Positions 37,401-49,000 of a DNA stretch of 64,000 nucleotides are shown here, piece after piece. Position 1 is the first letter of the stretch. Each line of letters begins with the position of its first letter. Made by a program: the position numbers and the translations under genes. The notes beneath the pieces are model-generated. The model worked only from the letters and a program-made list of their open reading frames with translations, searched no databases and had not been told where the DNA came from. Source of the DNA: Lichenostomus cassidix (taxonomy: Eukaryota > Chordata > Aves > Passeriformes > Meliphagidae); contig CM039182.1 of assembly GCA_008360975.2 (NCBI GenBank), positions 145,208,656 through 145,272,655 of the forward strand, in the 5' to 3' direction.

Positions 37401-39420
37401 TTTTATAGCATCCCTTATATGCTTTTCAACAAGATTCTTTAAGTCTAACCTACAACTCAGGAATAATCTCTAAAGTCCATTCCTCTTTTTAGTCCCTCTT
37501 TAAAGTCTCTTCAAGAATAGCCCCCACCTGTGTTTCCTGTGACAAATTACTAGGACTGGCCAGAACACAAAGGTATTCAGCTATTTGTAGCTGCCTCATT
37601 GTATGCATCTGACTTTAATTTACAAAAGTCCATAGTGTAAAGATGTTCAGCCTGAACATACAGCCTTCCTCCTGCTCCATTACAATCTTTCACCAGAGCC
37701 TTTCTAGTGTCTGGGGCACTAACTTGTTGTGTTTTTCATAAATCAGACATATCTAATCAGGAAAATGTGCTGCACCTTTCACCAAGAAATGATCCTCACT
37801 GGAGGGTTTCAGCTCTCTTGCAGTGGGAAAAAGCCATAATAAATGTACTACAAATTAAATGTCTTTTTTAAAAACAAAAACCAAACCAAACCAAAAAAAA
37901 CAGGCTTTTTGGACACATCCCTATAGATGTGTGCCCTGAGAAGAGCTGATATTCACATTACATAGACAAATAAGGATTTAATAGAACTAACTCACAATAG
38001 CAGGATCACACAATAAAAAATATTTCAGTAAGACAAAAAGAGGGAGGAAGTGACCACTTCGATCAATGTAAGAACATGAACTGACCTTGCAGTTTCACCA
38101 AGAAGAGATTATTTTTATTATTTATTTTTTGTGGCAGAACTGAGTTCCTTTTCTCTTGCTTTTATCTGACAGTAAGAATGCAATATCTCCTTCCACAAGA
38201 AAACTGGAGTCTATTTCCTAGCCTCAAAATAACAACAAATCTTGCAAGTGCTTTAAAAATGGATCAGCACATCGAGGCGAGAATAGATGTAAATTTCTAA
38301 TTTAGGGCAGCATTTTCTTGGACCATTTCAGAGTAATTTTGGTGGTTTATGTAGTGTTTAAAGTCCTACAGCTGTAACTTTTAAGGAAAAAAAAGAAACC
38401 AGTAAACCCCAAAACAATTCTTTGCCCTATCAGCTGTGATTATTTTTTAACCTGCTATTAGGTTTTCAAGGAAAAAATAAGATCATGGGGTAAATTTAAT
38501 CAAAATAATTGCAAAAACAAAAGTCAGAAAGCTAGAGAGAAACAATAAAGAGAAAATTATGTTTCTTAACTATAATATGAAACTTCCTATCAATGTGCCT
38601 CTCTTCTAACTTATAAAGGTAATAATCAGAGCATGTGAAAATGGCCTGGTCATTTTGTCATTATATTTCTCTTTAAATTGGGTAGTCAACAGCAAGTCTG
38701 AAATTCAAAGAACAGTCATATATCAGTGGGCAGAATAGATTAACTGTGTCCCCTCCTTCCTTGTCCCTTGCCTGCCACAGACACGCTCAGCTCACAAAGA
38801 ACAGACCTGCAGTCCACAGGCACAAAGGTGGCTCCTATGTGATCCTAAAGAAGTGGGGACCCATTTCTTCATCCATGTCTTCCAGCACTGGAAGGAGTCT
38901 CTTGGGGGATGTTGTCATCATCAACCTGAGTTTAACAGCTTTGCCAAACACATACCTTTTATAGACTAGTTACGACTATGCAAAAAAAAGAAAAAAAAGA
39001 GTGAAAAGGACTAAGTGCCTTAAACCTTTATGGAAACTCAATGTCTGATTCAAGGTATGGTGGGATTCACATACCTTACCCAGATATGTCTGTATGTACA
39101 ACTCACCATGGGCTCTTGTACTAATCAAAAAAGTTAAGACCATGGTCCATTGATTTTTAAAATTGCTGTTGACATTTGGTCTGGTGAATCATGCTCTGAA
39201 TGTCACTGACTATCAACTGGGTCTCCCCTGAGCAGGCAAGAAGCTTCAACATGGATGTTGACATCACTGATACCTGAGCATAGGGAGGTGGATCCTGCTG
39301 TAGGAATGGGATTCTGTTGCTGAAACAAAGATAGAACTTCTTTGAGATGTGTCAGACCATTCATGACATCTCACTCAGGTACCAAGTGTAGGAAAGGAGT
39401 CTTAAGAGACCCTTAGGAAA
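34453..39420. other. Unique non-coding sequence, no gene recognised
   Basis: 5 kb with no recognised exon or interspersed repeat. It contains A/T-rich low complexity near 34560-34615, TTTG-type runs near 35135-35180, a pyrimidine-rich segment at 36630-37560 and an AAACC-type block near 37870-37900. Confidence 0.55.
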
Positions 39421-39442
39421 AGATCTTAAGATCTTAAGATCT
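39421..39442. repeat. 22-bp perfect palindrome of AGATCTTA units
   Basis: Two and a half AGATCTTA units, ending AGATCT, give a sequence equal to its own reverse complement over 22 bp. The nearby GTCTTAAGAGAC (39400 region) is a related imperfect palindrome. Chance slippage is the likeliest origin. Confidence 0.85.
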
Positions 39443-39608
39443 CTTGGAATTTCAGACAGACATCAGGCAGGATGTCCTAGAGGATTGTACCTAAAAATCC
39501 TTAATAACTGTAGTCCAATTCATGGACTGTATTTTGTAACCTGGTACTGGAAACTTAACAGACCTAAATATGTGAGGAGAGAAAGAACTGCTAGGAATTG
39601 TAAAGAGC

Positions 39609-39662
39609 ATAAATATAAATATAAATATAAATGTAAATATAAATACAAATACAAATATAAAT
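39609..39662 (+). repeat. (ATAAAT)n microsatellite with variant units
   Basis: About nine hexamer units in 54 bp, mostly ATAAAT with GTAAAT and ACAAAT variants in the second half. The apparent YKYKYKYK and IYIYIYIY peptides in overlapping frames are products of the repeat. Confidence 0.92.
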
Positions 39663-39802
39663 TTGATTTTCACAACAGTCACTTTCACATGTGTGAAAGG
39701 TTTTGAAGATTTTAAAGATCACAGATTGCTCTGAGTGAAAAGACAATAAAGTAGAGATGCCCAACACAAGAGGACCAGAACATGGCTGTGACACAAGAGG
39801 GA

Positions 39803-40393
39803 TTTCATGGTTTAACCCCAGCCAGCAGCCAAGCCCCAGGAAGCTGCTCCCTGCACCAGTGGGACTGGGGGGAGAATCAGAAGGGTAAAAGCCGTAAAAC
39901 TCAGAAGGGTAAAAGCTGGGTTGAAATAAAGACAGTTTAATAGGGAAAGAAAAAGCCAAGCACACAAGCAAAACAAAACAAGGAATTAATTCTCTGCTTC
40001 CCATGGGCAGGCAGGTGTTCAGCCATCTCCAGGAGAGCAGGACCCCATCACAGGTAAAGGTGACTTGGGAAGATCAACACCATCACTCCAAATGTCCCCC
40101 CTTCCTCCTTGTTCCCCCCATGAGCACGATGTCACATGGTCTGCAATATCCCTTTGGTCAGTTGGGGTCACCTGTCCTGGCTGTGGCTCTTCCCAAGCTC
40201 CCCTGCACCCCCAGCTTTGTCCCCAGCCTGACTGTAAAAAAAGCAGAAAAGGCCTTGGGTCTGTGTGAGCTCTACTCAGCAATAACAAAAACATCTCTGT
40301 ATTATCAGCCCTGTGTTCTGCACAAATCCAAAACACTGCCCCATATCAGTCACTGGGAAGACAATTAACTCCATCCCAGCCAAAACCAGCACA
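39803..40393 (-). mobile_element. Solo LTR, same family as 14154-14688, inverted
   Basis: The plus strand begins TTTCATGGTTTAACCCCAGC and ends CCAGCCAAAACCAGCACA, the two ends of the LTR family at 14154-14688 read in reverse. Shared internal landmarks are CCATGGGCAGGCAGGTGTTC, TTTGGTCAGTTGGGGTCACC and CAATAACAAAAACATCTCTG. At 591 bp it is longer than the first copy. It has an internal 24-bp tandem duplication near 39879-39920 (unit starting CAGAAGGGTAAAAGC). The terminal TG appears mutated to TT at 39803. The flanking 5-mers AGGGA and GGGGC agree poorly, so the target duplication is eroded. No retroviral coding sequence adjoins it. Confidence 0.9.
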
Positions 40394-40427
40394 GGGGCGA
40401 GAAAGTAGAACCAGCAAATTTATGGGG

Positions 40428-40454
40428 AATTGCTGCTAATATTTTGCAGCAATT
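40428..40454. repeat. Small perfect inverted repeat (9-bp arms, 9-nt loop)
   Basis: AATTGCTGC at 40428-40436 and GCAGCAATT at 40446-40454 are exact reverse complements around TAATATTTT. It sits 35 bp outside the LTR edge at 40393. It is too short for a microRNA precursor. Confidence 0.8.
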
Positions 40455-41359
40455 GTTCAGATTTTTTTGCCTGCTATTGACCTCTCATGATTTTTCTCTG
40501 CTTTGAGATTTTTGTGCCTAGCTCTAAGTGTTCATTTTATGGTTGGTTGTGTATTAAATGGTTTTTATTTGCTTGTTTATATCCCTAATACCCTGTTTTA
40601 AAGAGCAATATTTTGTTTTGCTTACATATAGAAGACATTTTCTCAGTGAAATTTCCCTGAAAGTCGATGGGTTTTAAACAGAGGAAAATAACATTTCCAC
40701 TGTGCTTTAACCAAGATTGTGTAATATGATACTGTAAGAGAAAATAGAGATATTATAAAACTTAGAATAAAGATATCATATGATTTGTCCCTTATAATGA
40801 AGAGTTCATATATTTTCTTTCTTTGTTGCCATGGTATTCTTTTGTGACTTTATTTATAAGTGCTTTATGTAGAATTCATAATATTTTGCTTAGATTGGAT
40901 TTCTATTTTTCAGTTTCTCTGTATTGCCAAAGTCTCCTCCTGTACACAAATTTCAAGTTCAGGCATCATTGGAAAAACTCACATTGGAGATTTTCAGAAC
41001 TATCAATAGCAACTCAGATTTTATTTTTAAAATGCTGTCTTCAGCACAGATGTTCATGCTGTTTCATGAAGCATAGGCCTTTTCAAACTCCCCCAAAAAA
41101 TCACTGGAAGTTCCTATTGGATTCCTCAACAGGAAGTTACCAAACCTCTCCAGATAATATCCATGCATTTTCCCACATCTTTTTTGACTTACCACAAAAG
41201 CCAAAACTCTCATGGCCCAGAGGAAAAAAGAAATCTCATATCTACACACAAAGAAGTAACTGCCTTAACTGCACTCTAAAAACACTCATTCCTAAAAGTT
41301 TGGAATGGCACCAAAACAAAAGATATGAAATGAGCTCATTTGAAATGATCACCAAAGAA
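40455..41359. other. Non-coding sequence with an unusually long open frame, function unknown
   Basis: A plus-strand frame is open from 40823 to 41428 (about 201 codons), but it begins with TTG, its first ATG is about 80 codons in, it has no recognisable domain, and its 3' end runs through the tRNA-like repeat at 41360-41469. I do not call a gene. Confidence 0.45.
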
Positions 41360-41469
41360 CTGAATAGCCCTGTGGTCGACTCCTTGCCTGGAGCAGAGGT
41401 TCAAATCCTCTGTAGAATAAAAGGCTGAATCCACATCTCCTGCATCATAAATCAGTGCCATGACCACAC
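41360..41469 (-). mobile_element. tRNA-like ancient amniote repeat remnant
   Basis: On the minus strand, GTGGTCATGGCACTGATT, ATGCAGGAGATGTGGATTCA, then GAGGATTTGAACCTCTGCTC and GACCACAGGGCTATTCAG follow an old repeat seen in sauropsid genomes, in which a tRNA-like 'gtggttagggcac...gggagacccaggttca' arm is followed by a reverse-oriented 'gatttgaacc...accactgggctatt' arm. On the plus strand the second arm shows a T-arm-like stem-loop, CAGAGGTTCAAATCCTCTG (41394-41412). The acceptor stem and cloverleaf of a real tRNA are absent. The family name is unknown to me. Confidence 0.45.
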
Positions 41470-44400
41470 TAGAAAGGAGACACTGGCTGGGCTCCAGGTG
41501 TTTCTCCCGTAAGATCTCAGCTGTGCTCACAAGAAAAAGCCTTTGAAAATGCTACTTTAGGTCTCCCTCAGTAGCTAAGGACCTGAGCAGTATGTGAATA
41601 TCAGCAGGCAGAACTGGATGCCTTGGGGATTCTATGAGAGCTGAATGTGCTCCTGAATGCCTGAAGAGGTAGGCAGGTGTTCCAAGGCCACCAAGGCTCC
41701 TGTGGTTTGTAGGGCTGGCAGAGTTTAGGTGGGCTGGGTTTGAAAGACAGCAGTACACAAAAGAGTGATGAGATTAACGCTGATTCCAGGAAAAATTGCT
41801 TCCCTGGAGAGACTCATAGGCAGTGTCTGGCTGAAACCAAGGAGAGGCTTCTGCTTTGAGCCTGCAGTTGTGTCAGAGCATTGACCCTTTTGCTGCCATT
41901 GCTCCACATGTGCTCCAGTGCTCTCCCCACAGAGAGCTCCAAGGACCTGCTCTCCTCAGCTACCAGGGGACTCCTCAGCAACATACAGGATCTCGCTCCT
42001 CAAGGTGTTCCATTCAGGGTTTCGCAGCAGATTGTCTGAAAACTGAAAGTTTGAAGCTGCAGACTGTTGTGTTGAGCTGTGGCAAATCTCTAGGGTGTGA
42101 GCAAAAGCAAAGTCTTCACTCCTCTTTGCAGGCAGCCACTCTAACCAATGACAGAGTTCAGCAATGGTCATTACAGTCTGCAGACAGTCTGTCAACGAGA
42201 TTCAAGGCAAGATCCTCATGCAGCCTTTTACAGGCTGTAGCCATCAAAGTTTTTCCTGATTTGAGGGTGACTGCAGTGGTTTTGTGTGGTGATCACAACT
42301 ATCACTTCTGTGGCCATCGACGCTGTCTCCATGCTGACACCCAGCAGCCCTGGAGCAGCACTGTGCAGGTTCACTGCCCGCTTTTCTGCCATCACAAGGT
42401 TTGAATTGTGAGTCTCCTTTCCTTCCTGCACAGCCCGTGCTGCTAAATTTGTGATGTCTTTTTCTGGGATGCTGCAAGAACACTCTGCCTTTCTCTTAGT
42501 GTTCCTGTTATATTTTGATTCTTTCTTCATGCCCCAGAAATGCTACACAACCAAGCCACATATAACAAAGATGATCTCAGGTGTTACTGTTCTCTGCTTG
42601 GGAAAGAAAGGAAGCACAGCAGGTTCTCAGTGCTGCTTTCACGTGTTCACAAGGGACATGGTACAAATCTTTTCTAGCTGGTTTAACTGCTCCTGTGATC
42701 TTGTCTGATTGTTGTCATACCTCTTGCTTTTCTCCAGAGTATTTCACACTGATGCTACAATTCATCCTGTCTTCTTGTATGCTGAGAACATTGTCTGTGG
42801 CAGGACAGGACCTTTGTCACTTTGTGTCTCTGTTGAGAAAGGCATTATTTATCTACTTTTCTTTATTATTGTTTATGAACTTTTTTGTTAAACAGATATA
42901 ATAATTGTACTGACAGTACAGTGACAGGATTACACACATTTGATTAGTACATAATGAAAATTGCCTGTAATATGAGTATTTCACAATTATGTAAAAAGCA
43001 CAATGCCATCTGGATCTTGGTAATATTTTTCTCTTTTTTTTTTTCCTAATAAATGACAACTAACAATAAAATTTTACACTGTAGCAAAATGTGAATTACA
43101 GCAACAAGAAAATATTAAAAACATTTTGTGTTTTCTCTGAGCATTTAAGACTTAGAAATCAGGCCAGCAAGTGTTTAGCCTGCTGAGTAGTCCTTGCTCA
43201 CAAAAGGAGCCATTGACTTTAATAGCATGACCTATCTGGTTAAAGATTATTTGCAAGAGCCGAATGTTTCCAGGTCCCATAGAGAATGGGGAGAGATTGA
43301 TTCAGGCTCCTGCAGAGTAATCATTTCCTATCTTTCCTTCATTCATCTGACCCGTGAAAGTAAAGCAAATTGCAATGCTCCAGACCACAGTGTATACACA
43401 ACTCCTATTATTACTGCTTAATGCATGTAGCACAGCCAGGGTTTCTGGACAGTGCATCCCACAGTGGCCATAAGCTGGCAGCCAGGACCTGGCATCCTCT
43501 TGACTCTTTGACCCCACAGCAAAATGTCTTTGGAGCATTGAAACTGAGTCCTTGGTTTGTCCCAGTAGACATCAGTGAAAGCAACTGGCCTGTCAAAGAC
43601 CCTTGAAAGTGCTGAGGGAAATTACCTCATAAGAATCCCAGTATGAGCCATTGAGGGAACTGGGATTACCAGACAGGGTTAACTGCATCTCAAGCTTTTG
43701 CTACATCCCCTGCAAGAGAAAGAAGTTTATCCAACTTCTTGTTAAAACAGTGGTGGGTGAGAGGAGGAAGGTAATTATCCTTCTATAAATGTTGAAAATT
43801 AGATAAGAACTTCTGGTACAAGGGTCTGCTGGATTTGGGCTTTTATCTCTGCAGAACAGTATTCCTTAGGCACCAAAATACATAGTTAGAAAAGTTCTTG
43901 CAAGATTCATGATTCCATGCATGTATAATGAATTCAAACAAGAATTATATAAACCTCCACGAACTACTTTCATCTAAGTCTGGGAAGTCCTCTGTGTTTT
44001 TGCAGTCAAAATGCTGTTTGAGATTACTTTAGCTGGATGTAAAGAATGGCCTGTTTACATAAAGAAAAATAGCACAGCGTTCCTTTACAGCTGCAGGGAG
44101 AGCTGTAAAGAACTTTTACTCCTGGTGAGCACTAGATAAAGCATTTCTCTGAGCTGTTTGGGGCCCCTGGGAACAGAGTGTCTTCATTTTCTGCTGGGAA
44201 GATGGCACCAAGTGTAGGGCAAAGGGATGATGAGAGGTAGTGGAAAAGGAAAGCTCCATCTCTGAGGAAAGCAGTCAAGTGGGCAGGCTGGGCTGCCCTC
44301 TTCTCAGACTCCAGGAGTTCTCTCAGGTGAAGATGTTCTGAACAACAAAGAAGGGTTGATGTCAGTATAGCTGGGAACAGTTTGTCTTCAAGTGAGGGGG

Positions 44401-46000
44401 AAGGGAAATGATTGGCATAAGATAAGGTCCCAAAGCTTTGACTTCAACACTCAATAAGTTAAAAAAAATTAGAAATGAAGAATGTTAGTTACATGAGGTA
44501 AACAGAAAATGAGATAAAATGCTAAATAGTTTACCAAGATTAGATAATGCTCAAATAATCATATATCTCCCTCTGATAGCAGAACTGATTACGCAGACAA
44601 AGGAAATGCAGTAGATGAAATCTGTCTGAATTTAGCTAGGGCATTAGACATGTTGTCACATGGGAAGACACTAGTGAGGGAGAAAAATGGAGAATCAGTG
44701 TAACATCTGTAAAGAGGGGAGGGATTTAGCTAAGGGGTCTGAGAGCCACCTGCACTCAGCTGGGAGGTGTCACACTGAAGAGAAGCTGTTAGGGATGTTC
44801 TCCAGAGTTCCTCCAGACTTACCATTAATATTTTAATTACTGAACACAGCATGAAAGATCTATTTGAATTCTAAATTGAACTAAAGTTGTGACAAGCACA
44901 GATCAGGACTGAGTGGATCCAGAGGAGCCATGATTTGTCTGAGTCCTGCCACACTAGAAACAGGTGACATTCACTTGGACTGAACACAGGGTCATGTGCT
45001 ACTGATTAAGAACAAAAATTTGTGCTAAAAACTGGGAATAAAGATGGAATCAGATGGAAATCCTGAGAAGATGAGAATGCAAACTTTTTTCAGCTGTTCT
45101 ACTCATCAGATCCTCTTGGAGAAGTGCTCTCAGGGTAGAAATGCAAAGAGGAGTAGGAAGGCATGTGGGTATTTCCTGCTTAGGCTTTTGCAAATGAGAG
45201 CAGTTAGAAGTCAAGGAATGGAATAAAGGTCACCTCTAACTTCCATTGCTGCTGTCAGCACCTACATCATGGCAGAGAAATGAATTCTGTAAATTTGGAT
45301 AAGAGACACCAATGGAAAGCTCTTCAAGCCTTCAAGATTCCCTTTTCCCTTTAGTGGGAGATGCTCTTTGCCACCCCTTGATCTCCTCTGGGACTCCTTT
45401 CAGTTTGCTCACCTAGTGAGTATCCCTGATTTGATGTCTCTGTCAGACCCTCACTGCCACCTAAACAGCTACAAAAAGTAAAGGCAGAACAGCTTCTCAT
45501 TTTACAGCAGCATCAAAATGGTTTCAGGCTGCTTAAAAGCCTTTCTGATGAAAACTTTTACTGAAAGACACAAAGAAATGTTTAAAGACTTGCGAGACAA
45601 GAGTTGTGTTTACAAAAAAATTCATAGTCACACAAGGTGGTGTTAAAAGCAGCACTAGCTATTTCCAAAACAAATTGCAAAAGTTACAAAAACCCTACGT
45701 TTGTCTCTTGTTGAATTTCAGGGGACATTTTAATAATAAATTAAGATGTATAACCTGTTTTTCTTAATTAATCTCAACTGACTCAATGAGTTATGTAATT
45801 CTGGGACTATTTCCAGTTTGCAAATTGTTTAAGTCCATAGTAGTTTATGATAATTCTTGTACATGAAATGTATTAATCCTGTGGAAAACAAAATACTAGC
45901 ATTTGTTTAATGAAATCATTATCACTAAACACTTATCATCTGTTTAATGAAATTCAGAAATTCACAGATGGTTGTTCTCTTATACAGCAAATGCATGTTT
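41470..46000. other. Unique non-coding sequence, no gene recognised
   Basis: No recognised repeat or exon. 41560-42480 is richer in G+C than its surroundings and is open over more than 180 codons on the plus strand (from 41856, CTG/TTG-type start) and over shorter stretches on the minus strand; neither translation resembles a family I know. A T11 run lies at 43034-43044. CATTTGTTTAATGAAAT near 45900 recurs as CATCTGTTTAATGAAAT about 40 bp later. Confidence 0.5.
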
Positions 46001-49000
46001 AGCAGAAACAATGTTGAGAAGTAAACACAATAATCAGTATTACAAATGACTCTCTTCTGCAATAAAACTGAAACAATTTTTTTCAAACCCGGATATGGAT
46101 ATCAGCCCACAGGAAGATTACTTATCTGTTCTGAAGAGTCCTCTTTGAAATTAAAACAGGAAATAATCTGCTTTTTGAAACAACAGATTAAAACAAACCC
46201 AAAAATGCGAAATGCTACCCTGATCCAGAGGCTCACAACTCTCCAGACTTCTCAAATCCCCAGCCGCCACATGCATAATAAACTTTGGTGAGCCTGATAA
46301 TTATACTGAGGAATTATCCAGGATTACAATGGCAATAATTGTTATCTCCTACCCAAAACTGGTGTAAGTTTAGCCAGCACTCATCACAAGCACATTTCTT
46401 TTGTTATGCAGAATATACAGCTTTGCAATTTTCTTTTTTCTGTAGATTTGGCCTGCCTGTAGGCATTTACCCCTCACTGCCTGATTTTGTTCTGCTCTGC
46501 TTTAGATGTTCTCAGTTATTTAACTGCTCCCATATGAAATTCTGGGTCTGCCTGAAGTCATGTCATGTTGAACTGAAGCTGAGATGTTAAAGTATGTGAT
46601 TTAGCCATACAGCACAGCCTCACTCCTCTCCCACATCCACAGAGGTTCTGGGGATAGAGCTTGACAAAGTGTCTACAAAATCAAATTGCTTCTCAACATT
46701 TTGTCCTTGAATTTGTTTTTCCCATATACAAGGACAGCAAGCAGGAGAATAACTAATACAGGAAAGGAAGCTGTAAGGGAGCATTTACTGATGGGGATTA
46801 ACATGATACAGCACAGTGACTTTGCAATCTGCACTGTAAAGTACCAGATGTCCCATTACAGTAATTCCCATAATTTAAAGGAGTACACATACAATTTCTT
46901 TTTTGCCCTGCTTTCCTCCTGTAAATAAATTCTGTGTTGCTGTCTCACTAGAAAGGCCAAACTTTCTTTTCTGTTTTCAGTTTGCTGACAATCTCAGCAT
47001 GAAAACACACAGATCTCAAGAACAGCTTTATTCAAGAGCTAAATGTCAGGTGAAAGGGACTCTTTTATTAAAAACTTGGCAAGAGCTGGTTGCACTAGAC
47101 ACAGAATTGCTTACACTGGGTGAAATTTTAATTCATTAAATATAGATTCCATCTTTTTCCACTTCATCACTTTGTGGAACTGCTAGAAGAGCTACATGTC
47201 AGAGTACTCTCCCAAACAAGCTACATGTGAATGATTTCATAAACACATTTCATATATCCAGGTTGGAGATTGGCCAGACTCCAGACATAACAGCCTGGAA
47301 TTGTTCCCACCTTTCACAATCAGGTGGAAGAACAGGTTTCTAGTTTTCTACTGCCACTCTTTCATGGTTCAGGTCTAAGGCTAAATCTGCTCTCAGTTCA
47401 AGGCAAGGCTGATGGGATGAAAAAGGAAATCTGAGCATAGAGGAGAGAGCAGATCAGTTCTCTAAAGGAGCCATCAGCCCTCAGCCCTGGGGAAATGGGG
47501 GATATTATTAGTGTAGCCATATTTTCTATTGCTTTGCCGTGGTGACTTTCTGTGTCTGGGTAAAGTCTTGCTGGAGGCAGTGAAACTCCAGCGGCAGGAC
47601 TGGCAGAGAGCAGGAGGGAGAAGTGAGGAGCCCTGGAGTCCAAACACAAACCTGACACTGAATAGCTCTTTTCCTGCAGAGGTGCTGAGGGAAATAAGGC
47701 AGCAGCATGGACCACTTCTTCCATTCTACAGGGCAGACCCACTCTCTGGAAAGAAAAATAAAAATTTGCTGAAGCTGTCAGAAATATTATGAACAGTGGG
47801 GAAAATAAAGTATGATCCCTTCGCATTTCCCTTCTTCAGGAATTTCTTCAGGAGCTGTCCAAGCCAAGGCAGTATCAAGGATATTTTCTCTATCTGGTTA
47901 AGTGTAACATAATTAAGGAATCACAGACAATAGTGGCTGACACACTGGGATCTCTAATATTTAGGGATAATTTTCACAAGAGTGAAACTGGAGAACTTGG
48001 CTGTGCAAAAAACTCCCCACGGAACCTCAAATCCAAGGTAATTACTGTGCATTTTCTTTCCAAGTGCTTCTCTGCCACTTTGTGTTTCTCAGACTCGTAT
48101 TATTGAAAGGAAAAAACTGAAGGGCATTTTCTCGCCTCTACCGCATGGTTAAATCTTTGAAAGCTTTCTATTTTCATCTAGCACAGATCCTTCTCTGACT
48201 TATCCCTGCCCACCCTCCAAGCAACAGCAAATCTAGATTATATGTTAAAAACAAAAAGCATTCAGTGCATATGTACATTATATTAAAAAAAAAAAATCTT
48301 TCTTGATGTCTCCCTTTAAATTTTGTCTCATTTTTCCCCCTGGAAAACTAGTCTGTACTTTTCCCCCCTTCTTTACATTTTCTGGAGGCCCTTAACTCTG
48401 TCCTCCTAGCATTGTCATGCATTTAATTTAGTTAAGCAAATTTAGTTTGTGTCAGTCCATTTGCTGTTCCTGCCAGGGCTCTGAGCCTTCTGTGTTAACA
48501 CAGAGACTGCAGGAGCAGCACTGAGGTTTTAATCTGGGTGTTCAGACAACAGAGGAATTTACAGCCTGGCAGACCCTTGTGTTTGTGCTGGACTGTGAAC
48601 CATCAATCATTTCCAGAGGCTTTTGCCAAGAAGGTGAATGGCCAGATGTCTTATTTCGGTAAGTTTATAATTCTTTCTAAACTGGGGAATAATCTTTGTC
48701 CAGCAGACATGGATCTCCTCCAGAAGCACCACCTTTCACCGTGAAGCCCCACATGAGTTCGCTGGCTTTCAAAATCCCCTCTGAGCTCAAGTGTCCCACA
48801 CTGTCAGACTGAAACAGCAAGATTTGGTTAATGAGCACATTTAGAGAGTGATGTTTTCTCTGTGACTTTTGATTCAAATCAAAAGTTCAAATGCTTGCTT
48901 TTAACAATGTCTGCATTTTGGAGTAGTTTTACATAAAAAATCCCAATAACTTCAATTTACAAAGCATGAGTTAGTTTCAATGTAACAGGAGATAGGGAAC

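Noticed and set aside
39591..40004. 137-codon minus-strand frame with IYIYIY repeats
   Set aside because: It is made of LTR sequence plus the (ATAAAT)n microsatellite.
41394..41412. Possible tRNA gene or mitochondrial tRNA-Leu insert (T-arm-like CAGAGGTTCAAATCCTCTG)
   Set aside because: No acceptor stem, D-arm or anticodon arm, and flanks do not match mitochondrial rRNA or ND1; better explained as part of an old tRNA-like repeat.
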